DNA of 33,045 nt from Bacteroidales bacterium UBA4459 (GTDB lineage: Bacteria; Bacteroidota; Bacteroidia; Bacteroidales; F082). Location of the stretch: contig DGOT01000085.1 in assembly GCA_002389465.1 (NCBI GenBank), positions 1 through 33,045 on the forward strand, in the 5' to 3' direction. The notes under the pieces are model-generated. The model did not search any database. It saw nothing but the letters and a program-made list of their open reading frames with translations, and was not told the origin of the DNA. Of this stretch, positions 21,780 to 30,445 are shown one piece after another. How positions within the stretch are numbered: the stretch's first letter is position 1; the number at the start of each line of letters is the position of its first letter. A program made the position numbers and the translations under genes.

Positions 21780-22751
21780 ATGAATAGCTTAAGCGATATA
21801 AAACGACCTGTTAAAGAAGAACTGGCTGCCTTTCAGAAGGTTTTCCGCCGTGCGGTAAAGTCTAAAGTACCTCTGCTGGATGTAATCATGCGCTATATTT
21901 TAAAATCGAAAGGAAAGCAGATGCGCCCCCTGATTGTTATTTACAGCGCCAAACTTTTCAACAATGTTAATGAATCCACGTACCGCGCAGCTACGCTGAT
22001 TGAACTGATGCATACGGCTACCCTCGTCCACGATGATGTGGTGGACGACTCTTCGCAGCGACGGGGCAGATTTTCGATCAATGCACTCTGGAAAAACAAG
22101 ATTGCCGTACTCGCGGGCGACTACCTGTTGTCGCGGGGACTGCTGGTAGCGCTTGAAAGCAAAGATTATCATTTGCTGGAGATCGTTTCGGGGGCAGTGA
22201 AAGAGATGAGTGAAGGGGAACTGCTACAGATTGAAAAAGCACGGAAACTGGATATTGAAGAAGATGTGTATTACGACATTATCCGTAAAAAGACCGCTTC
22301 CCTGCTGGCTTCATGTTTTGCCACCGGTGCTGCCTCGGCCTCTGCCGGTGTCGATGTGGAAAAGATGTGGAAAATCGGCGAACTGGCAGGTATGGCCTTC
22401 CAGATAAAAGACGACCTGTTTGATTTTTCCAAAGGGAATGCTACGGGCAAGCCCACGGGCATTGACATTAAAGAGAAAAAAATGACCCTCCCACTGATTT
22501 ATGCATTAAACAAAGTTTCCATAGCTGAAAAGCATAAAATGATCCGCATCGTAAAATACCACAACACGAGCAGGGAAAAAGTAGACTGGTTGATTGACCG
22601 GGTTGCGGAATCAGGTGGCATGGAATATGCCCGCAAAAAAATGCATGAGCTGACCGATGCGGCCATTGAACTGCTCTACGAATTTCCGGAAAACGAAGCA
22701 CGGCAGGCTCTTGAACAACTGATTGAATATTCCGTTGACCGGAAAAAATAA
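21780..22751 (+). CDS. Polyprenyl diphosphate synthase
   Basis: A 323-residue trans-prenyltransferase that condenses isopentenyl diphosphate onto an allylic diphosphate to make the long side chain of menaquinone. The first aspartate-rich motif is LVHDDVVDD (Asp85-Asp90) with GKQMRP upstream; the second is QIKDDLFDF (Asp211, Asp212, Asp215). Bulky residues are absent before the first motif, consistent with a long-chain (C35-C40) product, but exact length cannot be called. The gene is convergent with the PhoR-type kinase gene, 7 nt away. Confidence 0.92.
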   Translation: MNSLSDIKRPVKEELAAFQKVFRRAVKSKVPLLDVIMRYILKSKGKQMRPLIVIYSAKLFNNVNESTYRAATLIELMHTATLVHDDVVDDSSQRRGRFSINALWKNKIAVLAGDYLLSRGLLVALESKDYHLLEIVSGAVKEMSEGELLQIEKARKLDIEEDVYYDIIRKKTASLLASCFATGAASASAGVDVEKMWKIGELAGMAFQIKDDLFDFSKGNATGKPTGIDIKEKKMTLPLIYALNKVSIAEKHKMIRIVKYHNTSREKVDWLIDRVAESGGMEYARKKMHELTDAAIELLYEFPENEARQALEQLIEYSVDRKK

Positions 22752-22771
22752 TTCCTGATTATGCTTTTTCC
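22741..22771. terminator. Possible bidirectional terminator
   Basis: GGAAAAA (22741-22747) pairs with TTTTTCC (22765-22771), with an inner TAAT/ATTA pairing. The hairpin bridges the 7-bp gap between the convergent polyprenyl synthase and kinase genes. Its flanking A and T tracts would favour termination on both strands. The stem is AT-rich and partly coding. Confidence 0.4.
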
Positions 22772-23802
22772 AAAGTGAAAGAAAAGGTAGTCCCTTTTCT
22801 GTAATTACTCCTTACCGTAATTGTTTGCCGGTGCGCTTCGATAATGTGCTTTACAATAGCCAGCCCCAAGCCTGACCCGCCTTTCTCGCGTGAACGGCTG
22901 TAATCGGTGCGGTAAAACCGCTCGAAAATACGTGGCAAATTTTCGTCAGGAATACCGATACCGTTATCGGATACTTCAACCAGGTAATTGTCGTGGAAGT
23001 CATAAAAAGATATGTCAATCTGATTATGTTCCTCATCTCCATATTTGATGGCATTGTCGATGAGGTTGATAAATACCTGGCGGATCCTGCGTTTATCGGC
23101 ATGAACTTTTGCGTTCCTGAACGGTGATTTTATAATTATTTCTGCTTTAAATTCTTCGGCTTTCATTTCCAGAAAATCTACAACCTCTCTGGTAAGTTCT
23201 ATCAGGTCAAAATTTTCCTTTTTTAATTTCAGCTCGCCCGACTCCAGTTTGTTGATTTCTTCCAGGTCTTCTACAATAGCAATCATCCTGTTGACAGATT
23301 TTTTGGCTTTTTTCAGGAACTTTACATTAATCTCCGGGTCATCAATACCACCATCCAGCAGAGTGAGGATGTAACCTTGAATGTTGAAGATGGGCGTTTT
23401 CAGTTCGTGTGACACATTACCAACGAATTCACGTCTGTATTTGGCCATCTGTTTCAGTTCATCAATTTCTTTTTCCTTTTCTTCGTTCCAGTCGAGAACT
23501 ACCTGGTTCACCATTTCCAGTACATCTGCCGACTTTGATCTCTTTTTCAGTTCTTCTTTCTTGCCAAGTTTGAGCCGCCCAATGGTTTTATAGATGATCT
23601 TGATCTTCTGATAGATGAATTTTTCCAGCGAATAATTGATGATCACGAAAGAAACGATAAATACGACCACCAGTGTCAGAATAAATGGCAAAGGCTTAAA
23701 AAAATCATAAACGATAACGATCAGAATATCGAAAACAGCTGTGATGAGCGTAATGACCGCGGCATTGACAACAGCAATTTTTTTTGGGTTGGTGTTAATC
23801 AT
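22759..23802 (-). CDS. PhoR-type sensor histidine kinase
   Basis: A 347-residue membrane kinase. Two N-terminal helices (~12-31 and 38-56) are joined by a very short loop, so there is no periplasmic sensor domain. The HisKA domain carries FVGNVSHELKTPIFNIQ with phospho-acceptor His132. The ATPase domain has FINLIDNAIKYG (N-box), VSDNGIGIPDE (G1), FERFYR (F-box) and GGSGLGLAIVKHI (G2). The start codon overlaps the regulator stop as ATGA (23799-23802), so the pair is translationally coupled. The layout resembles PhoR; phosphate sensing is not shown by the sequence. Confidence 0.93.
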   Translation of the reverse strand: MINTNPKKIAVVNAAVITLITAVFDILIVIVYDFFKPLPFILTLVVVFIVSFVIINYSLEKFIYQKIKIIYKTIGRLKLGKKEELKKRSKSADVLEMVNQVVLDWNEEKEKEIDELKQMAKYRREFVGNVSHELKTPIFNIQGYILTLLDGGIDDPEINVKFLKKAKKSVNRMIAIVEDLEEINKLESGELKLKKENFDLIELTREVVDFLEMKAEEFKAEIIIKSPFRNAKVHADKRRIRQVFINLIDNAIKYGDEEHNQIDISFYDFHDNYLVEVSDNGIGIPDENLPRIFERFYRTDYSRSREKGGSGLGLAIVKHIIEAHRQTITVRSNYRKGTTFSFTLEKA

Positions 23803-24485
23803 CCGATTTTTTCCAGTTTATAACCGATTCCTTTTACGGTGCGAATATAATCAACACCAGTCTTTTCCCTGATCTTACGCACATGCACATCTATGGTACG
23901 GTCGCCCACGATCACATCATTACCCCATACTTTGGAAAAAATTTCTTCGCGGGTAAACACTTTATTGGGTTCAGAGGCCAGCAAGCGCAGCAATTTAAAT
24001 TCCTTTTTCGGCAACCGAATTTCTTTATTTCCTTTGAATACCAGATACTGCTCCCGGTCGATCACCAGGTCGTTGACGCGCATAATATCGAATTTGCCTT
24101 TTTTAGCAGACCGGCGAAGCAAAGCTGTCAACCGGCTGATCAGTACTTTAGGCTTGACGGGTTTCGATACGTAATCATCGGCACCGGATTCAAGTCCTGA
24201 TATTTGAGTAACATCATCAGAACGTGCTGTTAGGAAGATGATCAGAGTATCATCTAGATCCGGGTTTTTTCTAATTTTTTTTACCGCTTCAATGCCATCC
24301 ATTTCAGGCATCATTACATCCATAATTATCAGGTGGGGTTTTTCCGAAGACGCTTTTTTAACAGCTTCCAAACCATTGAAAGCAGCACTCACCTGAAATC
24401 CTTCCTTTTGCAAATTATAGGTTAAAAACTCGATAATGTCCTCCTCGTCATCTACCAGTAAGATTTTATAATCGCTTTTATTCAT
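23799..24485 (-). CDS. PhoB/OmpR-type response regulator
   Basis: A 228-residue DNA-binding regulator. The receiver domain has LVDDEED, phospho-acceptor Asp56 (IIMDVMMPEMDG), Thr in FLTARSD and Lys108 (VSKPVKP). The winged-helix output domain (~135-228) ends with DRTIDVHVRKIREKTGVDYIRTVKGIGYKLE, the OmpR/PhoB recognition helix and wing. I use ATG 24485; an adjacent in-frame TTG at 24488 is less likely. It is the first gene of the pair with the overlapping kinase, and divergent from the PorT-like barrel gene. A weak -7 element TACTTTAG lies at 24513-24520 on the minus strand. Confidence 0.94.
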   Translation of the reverse strand: MNKSDYKILLVDDEEDIIEFLTYNLQKEGFQVSAAFNGLEAVKKASSEKPHLIIMDVMMPEMDGIEAVKKIRKNPDLDDTLIIFLTARSDDVTQISGLESGADDYVSKPVKPKVLISRLTALLRRSAKKGKFDIMRVNDLVIDREQYLVFKGNKEIRLPKKEFKLLRLLASEPNKVFTREEIFSKVWGNDVIVGDRTIDVHVRKIREKTGVDYIRTVKGIGYKLEKIG

Positions 24486-24578
24486 CAATTATCGTTTTCA
24501 GAGATTGTAAAGCTAAAGTATTTTATTCTTCATACAAGGGCAAAGACAGCAGGTTAAATTTAGGTTAATTTTTGTTTT

Positions 24579-24586
24579 TACCTTTG
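24579..24586 (+). promoter_or_regulatory. -7 element abutting a barrel gene start
   Basis: TACCTTTG is an exact TAnnTTTG match with only 4 nt to the ATG at 24591, so the transcript is predicted to be leaderless. Confidence 0.6.
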
Positions 24587-24590
24587 ATGC

Positions 24591-25208
24591 ATGAGAATTT
24601 CTGCAGCCTTTATTATTATTTTCCTGGTTAGTTCCCTATTTTCCGGAGCCCAGGAATTCCATGGAGGGGTTTCTGCTGGAGTTGTGGGGTCGCAGGTAGC
24701 TGGCGATGGTTATTCGGGTTTTCATAAAGGAGGCCTGTATGCCGGTGGCTATGTTAGCCTGGATGTGAGCAAACGGTCAGCCTTCCAGCTGGAGATTACT
24801 TATTTTATGAAGGGAAGCCAGGAGAATCCGAAAGAAAAAAACGGGTACACTAACTATCTGTTCCGCATTAACTATATTGAAATACCTGTATTGTACCAGT
24901 TCAAGATCGGCAGGTTCATTATCGAATCCGGACCTTCGGCAGGCATTTTAACAAGTTATTATGAAACCGATGCGAATGGTTACGAAATAAGCGATGAATC
25001 GGGGTATAACAAACCGGCCAGGTTAACGCTACAGATAAATGCTGGTCTGAGGTTTTTTATCACCAAAAAATTCGGCGCCGATTTCCGCACCAACAATTCG
25101 TTACTGAACCTACGGTCGGAAAACACTACGGGCGATGTCTGGCGCCTGTGGACATATGGCCAGTTTAACGATTCGTTGGTATTGTCGTTTTTCTACCAGT
25201 TCAAATAA
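24591..25208 (+). CDS. PorT-family outer-membrane beta-barrel protein
   Basis: A 205-residue outer-membrane protein. Residues 1-20 form a signal peptide (MRISAAFIIIFLVSSLFSGAQ). The rest alternates beta strands and turns, including FHGGVSAGVVGSQVAGDGYSG, GLYAGGYVSLDVSKRSAFQLEITYF, YLFRINYIEIPVLYQFKIGRFIIESGPSAGIL and LQINAGLRFFITKKFGADFRTN. The IEIPVLYQFK and GLR..KF segments are characteristic of the PorT/outer-membrane beta-barrel domain. It ends in SLVLSFFYQFK. The divergent two-component pair might regulate it (inference from position only). Confidence 0.8.
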   Translation: MRISAAFIIIFLVSSLFSGAQEFHGGVSAGVVGSQVAGDGYSGFHKGGLYAGGYVSLDVSKRSAFQLEITYFMKGSQENPKEKNGYTNYLFRINYIEIPVLYQFKIGRFIIESGPSAGILTSYYETDANGYEISDESGYNKPARLTLQINAGLRFFITKKFGADFRTNNSLLNLRSENTTGDVWRLWTYGQFNDSLVLSFFYQFK

Positions 25209-25256
25209 TTATGCTTTCCATTTAGTCATCCGGGTAAAGTAATTAATCCGTTTGTG

Positions 25257-25264
25257 TAACTTTG
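25257..25264 (+). promoter_or_regulatory. -7 element for the glycosyltransferase gene
   Basis: TAACTTTG matches TAnnTTTG, 19 nt upstream of the TTG start codon. Confidence 0.5.
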
Positions 25265-25283
25265 CCTGCAAACCAGCATCCGT

Positions 25284-26282
25284 TTGAAAAAGATATTGCT
25301 CATACGATTCAGTTCTATTGGTGACATTGTACTCACATCTCCTGTTGTTAGAGTATTAAAAACACAACTTAGTTGCGAACTCCATGTGCTGACAAAGTAT
25401 AAATTCTCCTTTCTTTATACAAACAATCCTTACGTTGATCATGTGCATACCTTGCAAAATGATATCGACGAGGTATTGCCCATCCTGAAATCAGAAAACT
25501 TTGATTTTGTGGTTGACCTGCAGAAAAACCTGCGTTCGTTCCGGGTAAAAAAAGCATTGGGTAAGCCATCGGCTTCTTTTCCGAAGCTAAACGGACAAAA
25601 ATGGCTGCTGGTGAATTTTAAAGTAAACCGGATGCCTGTGCGGCATATTGTTGACAGATATTTTCAGGCAGTTAAGGATTTATCGGTCACCAACGATGGA
25701 AAAGGGCTGGATTATTTTGTTCCTGAAAACGCCGATGCAGATCCATCATCCATCAATCCGGGCCTTTCGGAGGGCTATATTGCCCTGGCCATCGGCGGGC
25801 AGCATACAACGAAGATCATGCCGGTGGAGAAACTGGTAGCGGTCATCGAAAAAATAAAATTTCCGGTAGTGTTATTGGGCGATCAGTTGGACAATACCCG
25901 TGGGGAAGAAATCGTCAGGCAATTGAACAAGTTGAATGTTTACAATACTTGCGGGCAGTATTCCCTTGATCAATCGGCTTCAATTATACGGAAATCGTCA
26001 GCGGTTATTTCGCACGATACCGGCCTGATGCATATAGCTGCCGCATTTAAAAAACCTGTTGTCAGTGTCTGGGGCAATACTGTTCCGGATTTTGGCATGT
26101 ATCCTTATATGCCTGATGCTCCTGAGTTATCGATAATAGCAGAAGTAAATAATCTGAAATGCAGACCTTGCAGCAAACTGGGATATCAGAAATGTCCTAA
26201 AAAACACTTCAGATGTATGATGCTCCAAAACGAAATGTTTATTGCTGAAAATGCCAACAGGTTAGCGGAAGCCAGCCTATAG
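25284..26282 (+). CDS. Glycosyltransferase family 9 (heptosyltransferase-like)
   Basis: A 332-residue GT-B glycosyltransferase related to the ADP-heptose:LPS heptosyltransferases WaaC/WaaF. The N-terminus KKILLIRFSSIGDIVLTSPVVRVLK is the family signature. The C-terminal nucleotide-sugar site has IGGQHTTKIMPVEK, VVLLGD and SHDTGLMHIAAAFKKPVVSVWGNT. A cysteine cluster near the C-terminus (CRPC, KCP, FRCM; 290-312) is typical of many GT9 members. It probably acts in lipopolysaccharide core synthesis at the inner-membrane face. The start is TTG at 25284, because the signature begins at that codon and no ATG lies upstream. The last six bases are shared with the convergent MBL gene. Confidence 0.9.
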   Translation: MKKILLIRFSSIGDIVLTSPVVRVLKTQLSCELHVLTKYKFSFLYTNNPYVDHVHTLQNDIDEVLPILKSENFDFVVDLQKNLRSFRVKKALGKPSASFPKLNGQKWLLVNFKVNRMPVRHIVDRYFQAVKDLSVTNDGKGLDYFVPENADADPSSINPGLSEGYIALAIGGQHTTKIMPVEKLVAVIEKIKFPVVLLGDQLDNTRGEEIVRQLNKLNVYNTCGQYSLDQSASIIRKSSAVISHDTGLMHIAAAFKKPVVSVWGNTVPDFGMYPYMPDAPELSIIAEVNNLKCRPCSKLGYQKCPKKHFRCMMLQNEMFIAENANRLAEASL

Positions 26283-26933
26283 AAAGTCTTTCCCAATGGC
26301 CACAAAAGGATTGTGCAGCTTTTCGTAGTTAATGGCGGTTTCCGGTCCGTGGCCCGAATAAACTGTAGTTTCATCAGGCAGAGTGAACAACTTGCTCCAG
26401 ATACTTTCCTGCAACAAGTCGTAGTTCCCGGTCGGTAAATCAGTACGTCCGATACTCTGGTAAAAAAGCACGTCCCCGGTAAGCACAAAACCGGCTTCTT
26501 TTGCATAAAAACACAGGCTGCCATCAGCATGGCCAGGTGTATAAAAAACTTCGAGAACTGATGTGCCAAAACGAAGCGGTGTGTTTTCATCAATAAAAAT
26601 ATCTATCGTCTTAATTTCGTCCAGTTTAATGCCAAACGTAAGGCCATATTCTTTGGCATGCTTTAGAAAATCTTCACATTCTTTATGCGCAGCCAGTTTT
26701 ATATGATACAGGTCGGCTACAAATTTATTGGCAATAATATGGTCGATATGAGCATGCGTGTTGAGCAGCAAAACAGGCTTTAATTCATTCGTAGAAATGA
26801 ACTCTTCAAATTCAGTTTTCTCATTTTCATAATACATGCCGGGGTCAATAATGAGGCATTCTTTAGTGTCATCGTAAACAACGTAAGTGTTTACCTGGAA
26901 GTCGTTAAAACCAAATTGCTTAATATGCAGCAT
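26277..26933 (-). CDS. MBL-fold metallo-hydrolase (glyoxalase II-like)
   Basis: A 218-residue metallo-beta-lactamase-fold hydrolase. The metal ligands are visible: THAHIDH (His60, His62, Asp64, His65), TPGHADGS (His135), LTGDVLF (Asp154) and YSGHGPET (His195). This is the two-metal pattern of glyoxalase II and related thioesterases, and the length (~210) suits the YcbL-like short type. The substrate is a likely small thioester, not proven. The gene is convergent with the GT9 gene and overlaps it by six bases. Its -7 box (26953-26960) reads TATTTTTG on the minus strand. Confidence 0.9.
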   Translation of the reverse strand: MLHIKQFGFNDFQVNTYVVYDDTKECLIIDPGMYYENEKTEFEEFISTNELKPVLLLNTHAHIDHIIANKFVADLYHIKLAAHKECEDFLKHAKEYGLTFGIKLDEIKTIDIFIDENTPLRFGTSVLEVFYTPGHADGSLCFYAKEAGFVLTGDVLFYQSIGRTDLPTGNYDLLQESIWSKLFTLPDETTVYSGHGPETAINYEKLHNPFVAIGKDFL

Positions 26934-26952
26934 AGTTTGAAATATTTCTTGT

Positions 26953-26960
26953 CAAAAATA
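26953..26960 (-). promoter_or_regulatory. -7 element for the MBL-fold gene
   Basis: On the minus strand TATTTTTG matches TAnnTTTG, 19 nt before the ATG. A TTG (complement of 26976-26978) lies 15 bp upstream, closer than the usual 19 bp. Confidence 0.5.
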
Positions 26961-27050
26961 CATTATTAGTTCTTACAACCATCATCCCTGACAGAGTAAT
27001 ATTTTGGTTTAAATTTTGTTATAAATTAGCATCTCACTTTTTTACTAATT

Positions 27051-30000
27051 GTGACCAGTACAAAAAGCAGGACATACAGAATTGTTTTGTTTGGGTGGGT
27101 CTTATGTTTTTTACTCCTGTCTCCAAACATATATTCCCAGTTTTACAATGGGATGAACATGACTTTTGGCAAAAACAGGGTGCAGTTCAATGAGTTTTTA
27201 TGGACATATTATAAGTTCTCTGATTTCGACACTTATTTTTATCTGAATGGGAAAGAACTGGCCCAGTTTACTGCCGAATATGCCAACGAACAATTGCCGC
27301 TAATGGAGTCCAGGTTCGAGAGTTATCTGGATAAAAAATTACAATTCATCATTTTCAACAACCTGACTGACCTGAAGCAAAGCAATATCGGATTGATCAC
27401 CAACGAAACGTACAACACCGGAGGAATTACGCATATTATCGGCTCCAAAGTATTCCTTTATTTTGATGGTAATCATGTGCATTTTCAACAGCAGATCAGG
27501 GCGGGGATCGCCGAAGTATTGTTCAACCAGATGATGTTTGGTGGCAGATTGGGAAAACAGGTGAAAAATTCTACGTTTTTTTCCATTCCCGAATGGTACC
27601 GAAAAGGCTTTGTATCATACATGAGCCAGGACTGGGATGTGGAATTTGATAACCGTGTGCGCGATGGAATTTTGTCGGGCAGGTATAAGAAAGTGAACAA
27701 CATCAACGGGATAGATGCCGTTTATGCGGGCCATTCTTTATGGCGGTTTATTGCGGTTAAATACGGTGAAGCCGCCATTAGTAATATCATCCATATGACC
27801 AGCGTAAGCAGTAGTGTCGATAAAGGGATTATGTATGTCCTAGGGATGCCTTTTAAACGACTTATTGAAGAATGGCAGAAGTTTTATATCGAAGAATACA
27901 AAGAGTTTGAAAATAATGAACGGGATCCTGAGGGTTTGTTGCCGGTAAAATTTAAAGATGAGGTAGTCTATGGACAGCCGCACGTTGATCCATTCGGGAG
28001 AACTCTCGCTTATACCGCCAATGATTTTGGGAAATATAAAATTTACCTCTACGACTTACAAAGACACAAACGTAAAAAGATATTTAAAAAAGGAACCCGC
28101 ATCAACACCAAAACCGACTACAGTTATCCGTTACTCGCCTGGCATCCGACAGGTAAATTGCTGGCGTTTGTTATCGAGCGAAAAGGGATGCCCTGGTTGT
28201 ATCTGTACAATCTTGAGGAAAAGAAAATGACGAAACAAATCATCTATAACGTACAGAAAGTAACCGATCTTTCTTATTCAGATGACGGGCGGTTTCTGGT
28301 TATGTCGGCAGTGCAAAAGGGCCAGAGTGATGTATTTGTTTTTAACATTGCGGCCAGCTCGTTCCGCAAAATCACTGATGACATTTACACCGACCTGAGC
28401 CCCCGTTTCATCAACAGGTCAAGTCAGATCGTTTTCAGTTCCAACCGCGATAACGACACCCTGGGCTTACAACCCGCATCAAATATTGAATTTAACAGCA
28501 CGTTCGATCTTTTTGTTTATGATTATAAACATAACACACAGGTGCTAAAAAGGATTACGCAAACACCCATCACTAATGAAATTCGGCCCGAGTCGTATGG
28601 GTATAACACCATTTCGTACCTGAGCGATGAAAACGGTATATACAATGCATACCTGGCAACACTCGATAGTACGGTCAGTTCGGTAGATACGGCCGTTCAT
28701 TACAGGTATTTCATCCGTTCAAAAGCCGTAACTAATTATACGCGGAATATCATAGATCAGCACGCATCGGTTTCAGGTGGAAAAAAAGCTATGGTTTATT
28801 ACCATGATGATTTATACAAAATATATGTCAACTCCACTCCTTCCTACGAAGCAAGCTCATCTCTTGCGTTGAAAGATACCCGCTATATAGCTTCTATAAA
28901 AAAGAAATTTGAAGAGGAGCATATCGGACAACTTGCAGTAAAAAAGAAAAATACCATGCTGGAAAAACCTGAAGAGCCGCAGCAGCAGCAAGTTAAACTG
29001 AAAAGATTCCGGATGGTGTATGTAGATGAAGATGGGACAGAATTTACGGGAACCAGAAAAGACAAACAAATGATGGACAGTGATGGAAACCTCTTTGTAG
29101 TGAATCTGGCAGGCTCAGGAATAGAAGACGGTAAATTCAAAATTCCCAAACGGTTAAATTACAGAGTGGAGTATTTTCTGAACGACATGATCTCGCAAAT
29201 TGATTTCAACTACATCAATTACAGCTACCAACCATTTACCGGAGGCGGAGGCCCGATTTACCTTAATCCCGGTTTCAACGTGTTTTTACAAATGGGTGTC
29301 AACGACCTGATGGAAGACTACCGGTTCGTGGGCGGGGTAAGGCTCAACTTCAGTCTCATCAATAATGAGTATTTATTTAGCTATTCCAATTTAAAGAAGC
29401 GATTGGACAAGGAGATCGTTTTTCATCGCAATACACTGGAAGGAACGAACGGTTATACGCTGATGCGTGTGCATACGCACGAATTGTTTTACATACTGAA
29501 ATGGCCGTTTACAGAAGCACTGAGTATACGCGGAACAGCATTTTACCGGAACGATATGTACGTCACAATGGCCACCGATCAGATCAGCCTTGAAACACCT
29601 ACGGTTTATGAACACTGGGCCGGGCTAAAGGCCGAGTTAGTATTTGACAATACACGAAGTGTCGGACTAAATCTGTATTATGGTTTGCGGTATAAAATAT
29701 TCGCCGAGTACCACCAGTTACTCGACATTGACAACACCGACAGAAACCTGATTGTTGTAGGATTCGATATCCGGCATTATCAAAAAATACATCGATCATT
29801 TATATGGGCTAACCGTATAGCCGGTAGTACTTCGCTCGGTAATGAGAATCTGATCTATTATATGGGAGGCGTTGACAATTGGTTGTTCCCGGTTTTTAAT
29901 ACCTCAACACCGATCGACCGCGAACAAAATTATGCCTACCAGACATTAGCCACTAACATGCGGGGATTCAATCAGAATATTCGTAATGGAACCAGCTTTA

Positions 30001-30350
30001 TCGTGCTGAATTCGGAATTACGGTTTCCTTTGTTTCAGTATTTCTCAAAAACGCCTTTAAGCTCGGCATTTCTGCGTAATTTTCAGCTGGTTGCCTTTGG
30101 TGATATCGGAACTGCCTGGACTGGCACAAGCCCTTATTCGTCTGAGAATTCGTTGTATACAAAGTATGTAGACAGCGGGCCCTTACACATTTCGGTTGAA
30201 ATGCAAAAGGAACCTTTTGTCGGTGGTTTTGGCTTTGGGGCAAGGATTCATTTGCTGGGATATTTTATCCGGGGAGATGTTTCCTGGGGTGTAGAAGATT
30301 ATAAAATCCGTGAACCTGTATATTATTTGTCATTAAGTCTCGATTTTTAA
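27051..30350 (+). CDS. TolB-like propeller fused to an outer-membrane barrel
   Basis: A 1099-residue envelope protein with a GTG start, because a signal peptide (RIVLFGWVLCFLLLSPNIYSQ) begins just after. Residues ~40-285 resemble a peptidase MA-like domain (SIPEWYRKGFVSYMS, HSLWRFIAVKYGEAAI, RLIEEWQKFY). The metal-binding HExxH is absent: the equivalent stretch is HFQQQIRAGIAEVLF. Residues ~300-600 carry TolB/WD40-like blades (DPFGRTLAYTANDFGKYKIYLYDL, HPTGKLLAFVIERKG, SDDGRFLVMSAVQKGQSDVFVFN, SSNRDND). A charged linker (~615-660, with EEPQQQQVKLKR) follows. The last ~400 residues are a beta-barrel similar to the Omp85/BamA surface-antigen domain, ending in YYLSLSLDF with a terminal Phe. It would place a periplasmic propeller on an outer-membrane pore. 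No POTRA domains are evident. Function unknown. Confidence 0.75.
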   Translation: MTSTKSRTYRIVLFGWVLCFLLLSPNIYSQFYNGMNMTFGKNRVQFNEFLWTYYKFSDFDTYFYLNGKELAQFTAEYANEQLPLMESRFESYLDKKLQFIIFNNLTDLKQSNIGLITNETYNTGGITHIIGSKVFLYFDGNHVHFQQQIRAGIAEVLFNQMMFGGRLGKQVKNSTFFSIPEWYRKGFVSYMSQDWDVEFDNRVRDGILSGRYKKVNNINGIDAVYAGHSLWRFIAVKYGEAAISNIIHMTSVSSSVDKGIMYVLGMPFKRLIEEWQKFYIEEYKEFENNERDPEGLLPVKFKDEVVYGQPHVDPFGRTLAYTANDFGKYKIYLYDLQRHKRKKIFKKGTRINTKTDYSYPLLAWHPTGKLLAFVIERKGMPWLYLYNLEEKKMTKQIIYNVQKVTDLSYSDDGRFLVMSAVQKGQSDVFVFNIAASSFRKITDDIYTDLSPRFINRSSQIVFSSNRDNDTLGLQPASNIEFNSTFDLFVYDYKHNTQVLKRITQTPITNEIRPESYGYNTISYLSDENGIYNAYLATLDSTVSSVDTAVHYRYFIRSKAVTNYTRNIIDQHASVSGGKKAMVYYHDDLYKIYVNSTPSYEASSSLALKDTRYIASIKKKFEEEHIGQLAVKKKNTMLEKPEEPQQQQVKLKRFRMVYVDEDGTEFTGTRKDKQMMDSDGNLFVVNLAGSGIEDGKFKIPKRLNYRVEYFLNDMISQIDFNYINYSYQPFTGGGGPIYLNPGFNVFLQMGVNDLMEDYRFVGGVRLNFSLINNEYLFSYSNLKKRLDKEIVFHRNTLEGTNGYTLMRVHTHELFYILKWPFTEALSIRGTAFYRNDMYVTMATDQISLETPTVYEHWAGLKAELVFDNTRSVGLNLYYGLRYKIFAEYHQLLDIDNTDRNLIVVGFDIRHYQKIHRSFIWANRIAGSTSLGNENLIYYMGGVDNWLFPVFNTSTPIDREQNYAYQTLATNMRGFNQNIRNGTSFIVLNSELRFPLFQYFSKTPLSSAFLRNFQLVAFGDIGTAWTGTSPYSSENSLYTKYVDSGPLHISVEMQKEPFVGGFGFGARIHLLGYFIRGDVSWGVEDYKIREPVYYLSLSLDF

Positions 30351-30422
30351 CAAACTCCTTTGTTTATCACCCTTCCGGATTTTTGTTGTCTTGGGTTAAA
30401 ATTCATCTGACAAAATTGTGCC

Positions 30423-30445
30423 AAAATAGGTTGCTATTTTTTTTT
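30423..30445 (+). terminator. Predicted intrinsic terminator after the propeller-barrel gene
   Basis: AAAATAG, GTTG loop, CTATTTT, then a run of T to 30445. The stem is AT-rich, so strength is uncertain, but the stem-loop plus T-run layout is classical and it lies 73 nt after the stop codon. Confidence 0.5.

Noticed and set aside
27480..27530. Active metallopeptidase site in the propeller-barrel protein
   Set aside because: The stretch where HExxH would be expected reads HFQQQIRAGIAEVLF; the zinc-binding motif is missing.
28857..29149. Minus-strand frames within the propeller-barrel gene
   Set aside because: Shadow frames over the lysine-rich linker; low-complexity Phe/Ser peptides without start context.
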